From positions 1-55,226 of the forward strand of contig JACDGP010000020.1 in the NCBI GenBank assembly GCA_013821605.1: a stretch of 55,226 nucleotides of DNA. The letters are read 5' to 3'. The notes below the pieces were generated by a model. The model searched no databases, was not told where the DNA came from, and saw only the letters and a list, made by a program, of their open reading frames with translations. Numbering within the stretch: the first letter of the stretch is position 1; every line of letters starts with the position of its first letter. The translations under genes were made by a program, and so were the position numbers. Positions 26,746 through 34,727 of this stretch are shown here, piece after piece. Source of the stretch: Herpetosiphonaceae bacterium (GTDB lineage: Bacteria; Chloroflexota; Chloroflexia; Chloroflexales; Kallotenuaceae).

Positions 26746-28086
26746 TTAGACCTCCATCTTAAGCATGGCCGGTCGGTCCGTGACGTCGAACATTTCGCCG
26801 TGCGGTACTACCGTGATCTGGCCGAACTCCGCCAGCAAGGCCCGGTAGGCGGCCGCCACGGGATGTGGCCGGCGGTCGAGATCATAGAGCCCGTTGGCGT
26901 TCACGTGTCCCAGCTTCTCCTTCAATTCGATATCCCAATCGATCTGATCGATCAGGCTATACCAAGTAAATCCCAGCACCGGCACCCCATCCGCCCGCAT
27001 ACGCAGCACATTGATCCACTGCTTCCATAGCCAGGTCGGTGCTACTTCAACATCGGCTACATTGGTTTCGGTGTGCATCACCGGCTTCTTGTACCGCTCG
27101 TAATATTCCTTGGTAATCAGGTACCAGCCTGCTACGTCTTCCGCCTGGCAACTCTTGCCATCGGGCAGCAGAATGCGCTCATTGTGGCCATAATAGTCGT
27201 TGCCCATCACCTGGTAGCCGGGCGGCTCACCCGCCATAAACCAATGATACTCTTCCCGACTGAGGCCGTTATCCAGCAAGTACATGTACACATCCGCGTC
27301 CGGTGGATGCGCATACAGCAGGTCGAGCGACAGAAAGCGCAGTTTATTGGCCAACTTGACCTCCGGCGACTGCACGGCTTTCGCCTCATGCACAAACTCG
27401 GCACTTTCACTTTGGATAATGACGGCATCCGGTCGCTGCCGCGCGATGCTCTGGGTGGCGAGAATACTGGACGCGACGATATGCTTCATCGCCGTCACAA
27501 AGCTCTGGTCGGACTTAAGCTGTTCGTTCCACAGACCGTCCTTGGCGCTGACCCGCGCCGTGACATATATTTCATTGACGGGAGTGTAATACCGCACCCA
27601 AGGGTAGCGTTTGGCGACGGCGGCAGCGTAGTCGGCAAAGTGGATCGGCAACTCAGGGTTCTGGAAGTTGCCGAGCCAGTCGGGGATGCCAAAGTGCAGC
27701 AGGTCAAGGATCGGCGTGATCTCGATCCGTTGCATCTCACGCATCACTTCGTCGCTAAAGCTCCAGTCATAGCGTCCGGGGCCTAGGTGCGCGCTGTAAT
27801 ACGGCAGCCCATAGCGCAATACCTTCAAGCCCAGCTCCTTGACCAGCCGCAAATCGTCACGCCACCGCTCGTAATGGCCACATTCGGCCAGTTCATCGCG
27901 TCGGACACGTCCTTGTTCAATCGTCGGATACGAACATTCAATCCCGGTCGCGAACATGAAATTACCGGCCACACCGGTCGGTAATCCGCTCCCGCTAGTG
28001 CCCGCAGCTCCCCCATACTGGTCGCCCGCGTAGTTGCCGTCACCCCGTTGCCGCTTGATGATGTCAAGAAAGCTGTTTTGTGTCAT
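26746..28086 (-). CDS. Glycoside hydrolase family 1-like protein
   Basis: A 446-residue clan GH-A protein resembling family 1 beta-glucosidases. The N-terminus has NFMFATGIECSYPTIEQGRVRRDE, then a typical barrel region (EITPILDLLHFGIPDWLGN). The acid/base E172 is in YTPVNEIYV (family pattern TxNE). The nucleophile is probably E340 in VMHTETNVADV, which departs from the usual ITENG. GFTWYSLIDQIDWDIELKEKLGHVNANGLYDLDRRP matches the GH1 C-terminal part. No signal peptide was seen, so it is probably cytoplasmic. It begins 1 base after the GMC oxidoreductase gene, so a joint role in glycoside or sugar oxidation is likely. Confidence 0.83.
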   Translation of the reverse strand: MTQNSFLDIIKRQRGDGNYAGDQYGGAAGTSGSGLPTGVAGNFMFATGIECSYPTIEQGRVRRDELAECGHYERWRDDLRLVKELGLKVLRYGLPYYSAHLGPGRYDWSFSDEVMREMQRIEITPILDLLHFGIPDWLGNFQNPELPIHFADYAAAVAKRYPWVRYYTPVNEIYVTARVSAKDGLWNEQLKSDQSFVTAMKHIVASSILATQSIARQRPDAVIIQSESAEFVHEAKAVQSPEVKLANKLRFLSLDLLYAHPPDADVYMYLLDNGLSREEYHWFMAGEPPGYQVMGNDYYGHNERILLPDGKSCQAEDVAGWYLITKEYYERYKKPVMHTETNVADVEVAPTWLWKQWINVLRMRADGVPVLGFTWYSLIDQIDWDIELKEKLGHVNANGLYDLDRRPHPVAAAYRALLAEFGQITVVPHGEMFDVTDRPAMLKMEV

Positions 28087-28087
28087 C

Positions 28088-30349
28088 TTAAACCTCTCCT
28101 CGTCGAGCGCGCTCCAGAAAGCGGTCGGCTGTACGTAATGAGAGCGCCATAATTGTGAGCGCCGGGTTAGCGCTCAAGGCACTCGGAAAGACCGAGTTAT
28201 CCATGATGTAAAGATTAGGGACGTCCCACGCGCGCCCGTCGTGGTCCACCACCGACTGTGCGGCGTCTCTGCCCATCTTGCATGTACCGATCGTGTGTGC
28301 GAAACGTGGGAAGGCCCACACGTCATGCCCACCGGCCTCGGTCCAGATCGCGCGCATCAGCTTTTCGGCATGCGCCGTCATACGCTGCTCATTCACGCCT
28401 TGTGTGAAATGTATCCGCGGCTTCGGTAAGCCTCGCGCGTCAGCTTCGTCCGACAGTTCCACACAATTCTGCGCATAAGGTAGGCAGTCGCCGAGGATAT
28501 TAATGCCTGCCGTGTGGTTGTACCCCTGCATATGGTCGCGCAAGGCCGCACCCCAGAGTCCCCGTCCCCGCCCGGTCTGCGATGCGTACGTCACCGGCAT
28601 CACACCGATGCTTTGTAACAGGTAGCCCCCCGCAAAATCGGCGTCGGTCGGACGATGCGTGTCTTCCGAAATCAGCCCACCAGGAATCCCTTTGTAGGGC
28701 CGCACCTGCTCAGCGAACCGGCCCCACACCTGTAGTCCCGTGTGCGCCATGAAGTTGCGGCCCACCTGACCACTGCTGTTGGCCAGACCGTTCATAAGCA
28801 ACAACCGTGGTGTCTCGATCGCTCCGGCACACAGAAACACGGTCCGGCACCGCTGCCGCTGCTCGACCCCGTCATGCATATACACCACGCTCGTGATCCG
28901 ACCGGTATCATCTGTCTCAAGCTGCGTCACAAAACATTCTGGCCGGACCTCGGCTCCGGCCTGCCGGGCCTGCCGCATAAAGGTGACATCCATGCTGGCC
29001 TTCGCACCAGTGCTACACCCTGCCTGGCAAAAGCCACGATTCGTGCATGCGGCCCGCCATCCCACCCCGGCTTGAAAGTACGGAGCAGACAGGGCAGCGT
29101 TGGGTGCGGGCGACGTACGAATGCCCAACGCCGCGCAGCTCCGTTGCATAAGCTGCGCCGCCCCGTTCAGCGGCAGTGGCGCCAGCGGGTAGGCTGTATG
29201 CCGGGCCGGTCCCCACGGGTATGGCACCGGCCCGGAAACTCCCAGAAAGTGTTCAAGCTCATCATAATAGCGCTCAAGGTCATGATAGCTCAGCGGCCAG
29301 TCCGCGCCCACGCCGAACTCTGTGTACAGCCGGAAGTCGTCGGGCTGTGGCCGCGGCACATACGCCGTGTAATGCAGCGTCGAGCCGCCCACGCCGATCC
29401 CGGAGTTATTGTTCCCGAAGGCCAGCGGGTCGCCGCCTGCGCTGAGTCGCTCGTCGTTCCAGAAGAGTTTTGCTTGAGCTCGCTCGTCGGTTGCGAAATC
29501 GCTTGCCGGATTCCACTGTTGCCCAGCCTCAAGCGCGACGACCCGCAAGCCGGCTGCCGCCAATCGTGCGATCAGCGGTGCGCCACCGGCCCCGGTCCCG
29601 ATCACCACAGCATCAACCTCAGCCTCAGCCTGCGGGAGCGGCGGCAAGCGGTCTGTGACCTCCATCTCGCGTCGTGGCGGTGGCGCTACGGGCCCGGCGT
29701 CAGCGATCCGCGTTTGTGCTGCCCGGACCAACGAACCCTGCGTGCTGTCGCCCGTCCGCTCCTCCGGTTCCCATTCTTCGCGTTCGTCCAGGCCGATCGC
29801 CCGCCAACCATGCGCATCGGCCAACCCCACGTAGCCAATCTCCTCTTGCGCGAGGGGGTCGCTGTAGTAGCACTCGCTCAACTCCGCCAGCAGCTCCTCA
29901 AAGAAGCGCTTCGCTGGCAGTCTCTGCCACGTCGCTTCCGGGACGTCACTCCGCTGGACGGCCAGCAAAATCTCATCCTGGCGGCCCCCTTCAAGGGTCG
30001 CAAACTCCAGCCCAAAGCATGCCTGCGCTATTTCGTCCAGGCCGGCGAGCCCGCGGCGGTATGCTTCCCCGTCCTCGGGCATGACGTCGTAGCGCCAGCC
30101 ATCACTTTTACCATCAGCGAGTCGTGCGTCAAGCGCGGCAGCGAGGTTGACCGGATCGGCTCGATCTGCTTGGGGGATCAGGCGCTCACAGACCGCGCGC
30201 AGTGTGCGCAATTCCTGCTCGTTAAAGAAGCGGGGCATCTGATCTGGCTGCGCATCAAGGCGCGACTGGATCACCTCACGCGTTTGTGGTGTCACCAGTT
30301 CCGTCTTAACCAACGCACGGACGGTGTGGGATGGATAGCGTGTTTGCAT
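28088..30349 (-). CDS. GMC oxidoreductase fused to gluconate dehydrogenase subunit 3-like domain
   Basis: A 753-residue FAD-dependent alcohol or sugar dehydrogenase. Residues about 30-190 (MPRFFNEQELRTLRAVCERLIPQADRADPVN, ARLADGKSDGWRYDVMPEDG, YRRGLAGLDEIAQACFG) resemble the separate small subunit 3 of gluconate 2-dehydrogenases. From about 240 the GMC domain begins with the FAD loop VVIGTGAGGAPLIARLAAAGLRVVALEAG. It continues with GVGGSTLHYTAY and ends with FAHTIGTCKMG and NLYIMDNSVFPSALSANPALTIMALS. The natural fusion of a normally separate subunit is notable. No twin-arginine signal is evident. Electron acceptor unknown. It lies between the alpha/beta hydrolase and GH1 genes. Confidence 0.87.
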   Translation of the reverse strand: MQTRYPSHTVRALVKTELVTPQTREVIQSRLDAQPDQMPRFFNEQELRTLRAVCERLIPQADRADPVNLAAALDARLADGKSDGWRYDVMPEDGEAYRRGLAGLDEIAQACFGLEFATLEGGRQDEILLAVQRSDVPEATWQRLPAKRFFEELLAELSECYYSDPLAQEEIGYVGLADAHGWRAIGLDEREEWEPEERTGDSTQGSLVRAAQTRIADAGPVAPPPRREMEVTDRLPPLPQAEAEVDAVVIGTGAGGAPLIARLAAAGLRVVALEAGQQWNPASDFATDERAQAKLFWNDERLSAGGDPLAFGNNNSGIGVGGSTLHYTAYVPRPQPDDFRLYTEFGVGADWPLSYHDLERYYDELEHFLGVSGPVPYPWGPARHTAYPLAPLPLNGAAQLMQRSCAALGIRTSPAPNAALSAPYFQAGVGWRAACTNRGFCQAGCSTGAKASMDVTFMRQARQAGAEVRPECFVTQLETDDTGRITSVVYMHDGVEQRQRCRTVFLCAGAIETPRLLLMNGLANSSGQVGRNFMAHTGLQVWGRFAEQVRPYKGIPGGLISEDTHRPTDADFAGGYLLQSIGVMPVTYASQTGRGRGLWGAALRDHMQGYNHTAGINILGDCLPYAQNCVELSDEADARGLPKPRIHFTQGVNEQRMTAHAEKLMRAIWTEAGGHDVWAFPRFAHTIGTCKMGRDAAQSVVDHDGRAWDVPNLYIMDNSVFPSALSANPALTIMALSLRTADRFLERARRGEV

Positions 30350-30360
30350 AACCTAACTCT

Positions 30361-31131
30361 TCAAAGCATCACTGCCAGCTTCGACGCCAGCACCTGTGGG
30401 GCTTCCAGGGGCACCAGGTGACCCAGCTTTGGGAGGATGTCTACCCGAGGAGCGGTACCGCTGAGATACGGGACGACCTCCTGCTCGATCAAGGCGCGCG
30501 AGATCACGGGATCATGCTCACCGGCGATAATGCTGACCGGCACGTCGATCTGCGCCATGCGGTCTGAAATATCTTCAAGGCTCCCGTGCTCTAGCCAGGC
30601 CCGCCATCCCGCAGGCGAGCTTCTTAAAGTATCGCTGATCGCACGCTCCAGCTGTGGTTGTGGCAGTGGCCGGAACGTGATCTTGCGAATCGTGTCAAGG
30701 GCCGCTTGTCGTTGGCCATGCGTCTGGAGCAGCTGCTCGCGCTCCTCCTCCTCCATCGGCTCCGGCGTCGGTGGCGAAGGAGCAACCAGCACGAGCGCTC
30801 GCAAGCCGGCTGGCCTGCGGGCAGCCAGCGCCAGCGCGATCTTACCCCCCATCGAATGGCCAACCACGGTAAAGCGTTCCAGCGCGAGCAGCCGAATGAG
30901 CGCTTCGAGATCATCGGCATAATCGTCAACGCTATACCCTATCGGCGGCGCGCCGCTTTCACCGAAGCCCCGCAGGTCGGGGGCGACGCAGCGCGCTGTC
31001 CCAACGCCCTCAATGACCTCTCGCCATGACTGGGACGAGCCACCGAAGTAATGGAGCAGGAGCAGATGATCTCCCGTACCCCGTGCATGCACTTCGACCT
31101 TGTAGCTTACGCCGTTGAGCTCACACCGCAC
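30361..31131 (-). CDS. Alpha/beta hydrolase
   Basis: A 256-residue serine hydrolase. The oxyanion region is LLLLHYFGGSSQSWREVI, followed by VAPDLRGFGESG. The nucleophile is S93 in VVGHSMGGKIALA, the acid is probably the Asp in IAGEHDPVIS, and the catalytic His is in LPKLGHLVPLEAPQ. Length and order are standard for the family. The gene is 11 bases before the GMC gene and 10 after the SDR gene. Lactone or ester hydrolysis after sugar oxidation would fit the operon, but this is inference. Confidence 0.87.
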   Translation of the reverse strand: MRCELNGVSYKVEVHARGTGDHLLLLHYFGGSSQSWREVIEGVGTARCVAPDLRGFGESGAPPIGYSVDDYADDLEALIRLLALERFTVVGHSMGGKIALALAARRPAGLRALVLVAPSPPTPEPMEEEEREQLLQTHGQRQAALDTIRKITFRPLPQPQLERAISDTLRSSPAGWRAWLEHGSLEDISDRMAQIDVPVSIIAGEHDPVISRALIEQEVVPYLSGTAPRVDILPKLGHLVPLEAPQVLASKLAVML

Positions 31132-31141
31132 CTTCTAGCTC

Positions 31142-32011
31142 CTACCCGCTCGACAGCTTGCCGCCCGTGACCTCAAGCAAGCTCCCGGTGACAAAGCTCG
31201 CGTCGCTCGACGCCAGGAAGACATATGCCGGAGCCAGTTCCTCGGGTTGCCCCGGACGTGCCAGCGCTACCTCGTGGCCGAAATGTTCAACCTCTTCGAT
31301 GGGCATCGTCCCAGGTATATTGGGCGTCCATACCGGACCCGGCACCACCGCGTTGACTCGAATCCCCCGTTCCGCCAGATTTAAGGCCAGCGCCTTGGTA
31401 AAGGCGTGAATCGCACCCTTGCTGGCGCAGTAATCGACCAACAACTGATTCCCCACTAGTCCCACGATACTCCCGGTGTTGACGATCGCATCTCCCGTCG
31501 TCAGATGGGGCAAGGCGGCTTTGACCATATAAAAATAGCCAAAGATGTTGGTTTCCAACGTGCGCCGAAACTGCTCCTCGCTCACATCCTCAAAACGCGC
31601 TTGTGCCATCTGATAGGCGGCATTGTTGACCAGGATGTTCAAGCCACCCAGTTCGGCGATCACGCGCTCAACCGCCGCCCGGCAATCCTGTGACTGGCGC
31701 ACATCGCCCCGAATGACCGAGCAACGCCTGCCCTTGGCCTTGACCATCGCTTGCGTGGTATGCGCATCGTCGTCGTTTTCGTTATAGAAAATAGCGACAT
31801 CAGCCCCTTCCAGTGCGAATGCGATGGCCACGGCTCGCCCAATACCCGAATCCCCGCCGGTGATCAGCGCCGTTTTACCTTTAAGTTTACCGGCCGGTTG
31901 GTAGTTCGATAGGTCGCTATCAGGGGCTGGGTCCATGTCGACTTGCCGGGCAGGATACGGCAGTTTCTGCCCTGGAATCTCCTCCGCCGTTGGTCGCCGC
32001 TCATCTGTCAT
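31142..32011 (-). CDS. Short-chain dehydrogenase/reductase (YghA/YhdF-like)
   Basis: A 289-residue NAD(P)-dependent oxidoreductase, first gene of the five-gene operon. The start is the ATG at 32011 with AAGGAG 7 bases upstream; longer starts would run through a conserved-looking inverted repeat. The N-terminal extension (EIPGQKLPYPARQVDMDPAPDSDLSNY) is typical of the YghA subfamily. The Rossmann loop is ALITGGDSGIGRAVA, the active site NNAAYQM, then GSIVG and YCASKG (Tyr-x-x-x-Lys). The C-terminus FVTGSLLEVTGGKLSSG is also standard. Substrate unknown; general stress or glucose dehydrogenase-like roles are described for relatives. Confidence 0.88.
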   Translation of the reverse strand: MTDERRPTAEEIPGQKLPYPARQVDMDPAPDSDLSNYQPAGKLKGKTALITGGDSGIGRAVAIAFALEGADVAIFYNENDDDAHTTQAMVKAKGRRCSVIRGDVRQSQDCRAAVERVIAELGGLNILVNNAAYQMAQARFEDVSEEQFRRTLETNIFGYFYMVKAALPHLTTGDAIVNTGSIVGLVGNQLLVDYCASKGAIHAFTKALALNLAERGIRVNAVVPGPVWTPNIPGTMPIEEVEHFGHEVALARPGQPEELAPAYVFLASSDASFVTGSLLEVTGGKLSSG

Positions 32012-32024
32012 ACCATGCTCCTTG

Positions 32025-32080
32025 CGTGCCATGACTATCGCGCATCGGTATATCTTGGACGACGCTTCCGTCATGGCACG
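32025..32080 (-). promoter_or_regulatory. Perfect 11-bp inverted repeat upstream of SDR operon
   Basis: CGTGCCATGAC (32025-32035) and GTCATGGCACG (32070-32080) are perfect inverted copies, 34 bases apart. The promoter-proximal end of the inner arm lies directly next to the AAGGAG ribosome site of the first operon gene at 32011. In RNA it would form a stem ending at that site; in DNA it could be a two-site operator. Confidence 0.5.
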
Positions 32081-32212
32081 TTATGCCGAAGCGACTGGCT
32101 ACAGCTCATGCGACTGAGACAGTGTGTCGTCAGATTACGGGGTAGCACCGTTGATCTGCAAGTTATGTGCCGGGCCGGTGCGCTGTGTTCAACGTGCTGG
32201 GGGCCGCTAACT

Positions 32213-32248
32213 ATGGAACTGCAAGGCAGCGCTGCCTTGCAGTTCCAT
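32213..32248. terminator. Perfect 36-bp palindrome
   Basis: Positions 32213-32248 read identically on both strands, an 18-bp arm with no spacer (centre GGCAGCGCTGCC). It begins 14 bases after the stop of the secreted-protein gene (minus strand) and lies in the 251-base gap before the SDR operon start. It has no T-run. Position favours a terminator or transcript-end hairpin; a repeat-element remnant is possible. Confidence 0.55.
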
Positions 32249-32262
32249 CTGACTCAGGGGGT

Positions 32263-33477
32263 CTAGTCAGACAATGGATTAGGAACCAAATCCGCGCTCG
32301 GTTCCTTGTTCAGAAATGCGATGGCCGGGCAATTGATGACGAAGCCGGCCGAACCGTAGGGCGCGCCATCCGGGCCGGTGATCATCCCTTTGACTGCCAG
32401 CGTCAAGATCGCGTTCTCATCTGTCTGGCGCTTGTTCAAACCCTGCGCCACCGCCTCTGGGGTCCACATCCCAACCTGTGCATCCCATAGTGGGCTGTAG
32501 GCGTTGGCATGCCGAGGGTCGTTGAGCGTTGGGAAGTCACCCTGAACATTGAGCGTGTCACCGTCACCACGCAAAGAGCCAATCAGGGCCGCGTTGGCCA
32601 TACTAGCATCCTCAGTCGCGTGTCCGTCCAGGATCAGATGAGCAAGACCCTGCGCCTGTGGGTTGGCGTTGCCGGTCTGACCGTTCGCCATCACAAAGAT
32701 GCGCTCACGGGCTGCACCTAGGAAATCATCACCACCCAGGAAAGGTGATTTCTGGAGTAGTGGCACGAAGGTGGACCGCTCGAGCGTCGCGGCCATCGGG
32801 TCCGACGCTTCGGTACTGAGATACAGAATGGGCTGGCCCGAGTCGAAGCCTTTGACGAACAGCACATCAATGGTCCTGGTTTCGGTGTTGATGTACAGTA
32901 CACGATCTTCGGTATTGGTATGTGTTACAACATCGAAAGGGCCTGCACCGGTGGCAAGGATCGCCGCGTTGTAGATAACGCTGGAACCTTGAATGCGGAT
33001 GAACGGGCTATACTTGGCATCACCAACCGAGCCAGGTTGCGCTTTCGCCGGTGGGAAGCCCATCGGGCCTGCCTCAAGCACTCGCATCGGACTAAAGTCC
33101 GGCACACCTTGGAAGTTAACGATCGCCTCGCCAAACTTATTGCCGGGCGGTGTTGTGAGCGTAACTTCCTGAACACATTCCGGGCAACCAATCGCCATGT
33201 TGGCGAGCTTGGGCGCATAGTTGACATTCAGATCGTGCGCCAGACCGAAGTCAGAAGCGTCGGTAATGATGTAATACACCGGCGTGCCCTGAAAGTCCCC
33301 TTTGTGGAGGCGGAACGTGGCGAAGTGGTGCGTCATATTCACGCCCAACATGCTCTTGACCGTGAATTTGCTTTCGGGGAGGTATTGATCACCCGGTGCA
33401 CCACTCCAGTTGAAAGCTGACAAACTCAAGCCAAACACAACGGCGAGCGCTAACATACATGCGGCTTTGGTCTTCAT
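32263..33477 (-). CDS. Secreted protein of unknown function (about 404 residues)
   Basis: An exported protein with a signal peptide (MKTKAACMLALAVVFGLSLSA, cleavage near residue 21). The mature part is strand-rich, with no transmembrane helix and no enzyme motif I can name. Recognisable stretches are VNMTHHFATFRLHKGDFQGTPVYYIITDASD, CPECVQEVTLTTPPGNKFGEAIVNFQG, HTNTEDRVLYINTETRTIDVLFVKGFDSGQP and LDGHATEDASMANAALIGSL. Similar uncharacterised proteins are known to me from environmental bacteria, but I cannot name the family with confidence. AAGGAGT precedes the ATG. It is preceded by a small gene and followed by a 36-bp palindrome. Confidence 0.7.
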   Translation of the reverse strand: MKTKAACMLALAVVFGLSLSAFNWSGAPGDQYLPESKFTVKSMLGVNMTHHFATFRLHKGDFQGTPVYYIITDASDFGLAHDLNVNYAPKLANMAIGCPECVQEVTLTTPPGNKFGEAIVNFQGVPDFSPMRVLEAGPMGFPPAKAQPGSVGDAKYSPFIRIQGSSVIYNAAILATGAGPFDVVTHTNTEDRVLYINTETRTIDVLFVKGFDSGQPILYLSTEASDPMAATLERSTFVPLLQKSPFLGGDDFLGAARERIFVMANGQTGNANPQAQGLAHLILDGHATEDASMANAALIGSLRGDGDTLNVQGDFPTLNDPRHANAYSPLWDAQVGMWTPEAVAQGLNKRQTDENAILTLAVKGMITGPDGAPYGSAGFVINCPAIAFLNKEPSADLVPNPLSD

Positions 33478-33541
33478 GAGTACTCCTTAATTAATGTCTT
33501 TTCAAACCCGTTATTCCAAATACTGCCCGCTGCTCCTTTCT

Positions 33542-33772
33542 TTAAGCTTTAGCCGCACGCCGTAAGCCTGCCTGGATCGCTTCGGTTGGCTCGAGATAGA
33601 ACTCCACCGTCCGGCTCTCTGGATCTTCACACCAAGTGTAATAACCCCCGCCCCAAGCGGCCTCAGCGATATACACCCAGCATTGTTGGCCTTGAATCTT
33701 TACCCAACGATCCTCAAGCTCGGCTTCACCTTCCAGTCCTAGGGCATGGAGCGCTTCGACTAATCGTGTCAT
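33542..33772 (-). CDS. Small hypothetical protein (76 residues)
   Basis: The start is the ATG at 33772. A longer frame to 33943 would include a repeat cluster translated into unlikely sequence, so the short form is preferred. The protein (MTRLVEALHALGLEGEAELEDRWVKIQGQQCWVYIAEAAWGGG in part, then YYTWCEDPESRTVEFYLEPTEAIQAGLRRAAKA) has two cysteines and several tryptophans and no known motif. It lies between the response regulator and the secreted protein, all on the minus strand. Five GTGAA repeats sit 75-136 bases upstream. Confidence 0.55.
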   Translation of the reverse strand: MTRLVEALHALGLEGEAELEDRWVKIQGQQCWVYIAEAAWGGGYYTWCEDPESRTVEFYLEPTEAIQAGLRRAAKA

Positions 33773-33846
33773 TGCGCCCTGCTTGGTCCACTCGGCAGTA
33801 TAGTTCCGGGTGTGACCAATCCTTTCACTAACTCTATCAAGGAGCG

Positions 33847-33908
33847 GTGAACAGGCCGGTAAGCAGAAGTGAATATTGAGGTGAACAGCGGTGAATAATG
33901 GTGAACAT
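33847..33908. promoter_or_regulatory. Cluster of five GTGAAY direct repeats
   Basis: GTGAACAG, GTGAATAT, GTGAACAG, GTGAATAA and GTGAACAT begin at 33847, 33869, 33881, 33891 and 33901. The last three are spaced exactly 10 bases apart, one helical turn. The cluster lies between the response regulator stop and the 76-residue gene. The pattern suits cooperative binding by an OmpR-family or other dimeric regulator. Confidence 0.5.
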
Positions 33909-33996
33909 CTGGGAGCATCAGTCCGTGGCGAGCCGCAGCGCACGTACTGCCTCGAATGTTATCGAGCGTAGGTTATAGGGTAGTCAAGCTCAGAAG

Positions 33997-34686
33997 CTAG
34001 CGAGGTGGGGCGAGGCGGTAGCCCATACCCCACTCGGTCTGGATATACCGCGGCTGCTCAGGATCGTCGCCAAGTTTGTGGCGCAACCGCCGGACAAAGA
34101 CCTTGAGGTAGTGTGTGTCACCCGTATATTCGGGTCCCCACACCTGTTCAAGCAGAAATTGATGTGAGAGCACCGTACCGGCATGCCGTGCCAGTTCTGC
34201 CAGTAGGCGATACTCCGTGGAGGTCAGGTGGATGAGCGTGCCCCGAACCCGCACCTCATGCGTCGTGAAATCGAGCGTCACGTCTCCTACAGCCAGCTGG
34301 GGGTGAGATGGCACGGGTGATCCACTTGCGCGACGCATCAGCGCCCGCAAACGTGCCAGGAGTTCGAGGTGATCGAAGGGCTTGGTCAAATAATCATCCG
34401 CGCCAAGATCAAGCGCACGGATTTTATCCAGCATTGCGTCGCGCACCGTCAGCATCAGGATCGGTACTTGTGAAATTTCTCGAATGCGCCGACAAACCTC
34501 GAAACCATCGGGCGCTGGCATCGTGACATCAAGCACCACCAAATCCGCTGGCTCTACGGCAAAGGAGCGCAGTGCTTCGCTACCATCGGATGCAATTTGC
34601 ACTTGGCAATCCGGCCAAGTCATCCGGGCACCGAAGGCTACCACCTCCGCAACGTCACGAGCGTCCTCAGCAATCAGCAGCTTCAA
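33997..34686 (-). CDS. OmpR-family response regulator, last gene of hydrogenase-like operon
   Basis: A 229-residue regulator. The start is TTG at 34686 with AGAAGG 6 bases upstream; GTG at 34692 is the alternative. The receiver domain has the acidic pocket AEDARD, phosphoacceptor D53 in LVVLDVTMPAPDG and the Lys in DDYLTKPFDHLELL. The winged-helix output domain has LIHLTSTEYRLLAELARHAGTVLSHQFLLEQVWG and YLKVFVRRLRHKLG, ending WGMGYRLAPPR (KdpE-like). It follows the NuoH-like gene by 41 bases on the same strand, so it is probably cotranscribed with the membrane complex. No kinase is adjacent. Confidence 0.9.
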   Translation of the reverse strand: MKLLIAEDARDVAEVVAFGARMTWPDCQVQIASDGSEALRSFAVEPADLVVLDVTMPAPDGFEVCRRIREISQVPILMLTVRDAMLDKIRALDLGADDYLTKPFDHLELLARLRALMRRASGSPVPSHPQLAVGDVTLDFTTHEVRVRGTLIHLTSTEYRLLAELARHAGTVLSHQFLLEQVWGPEYTGDTHYLKVFVRRLRHKLGDDPEQPRYIQTEWGMGYRLAPPR

Positions 34687-34727
34687 GATCACCCTTCTTT
34701 CCAGGCACGGCGTTTCTGTTAGTTGGA

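Noticed and set aside
27073-27786. 237-codon plus-strand frame opposite the GH1 gene
   Set aside because: The minus-strand protein has both GH1 catalytic glutamates in place; this frame is a shadow.
28742-30421. A long plus-strand open frame (559 codons) opposite the GMC gene
   Set aside because: It is antisense to a gene with clear FAD and GMC motifs. Its translation has no family-like sequence. High GC content explains the long shadow frame.
33773-33943. Longer start for the 76-residue gene, adding 57 N-terminal residues
   Set aside because: The added part is translated through the GTGAA repeat cluster, is Cys/Pro-rich without pattern, and lacks a better ribosome site.
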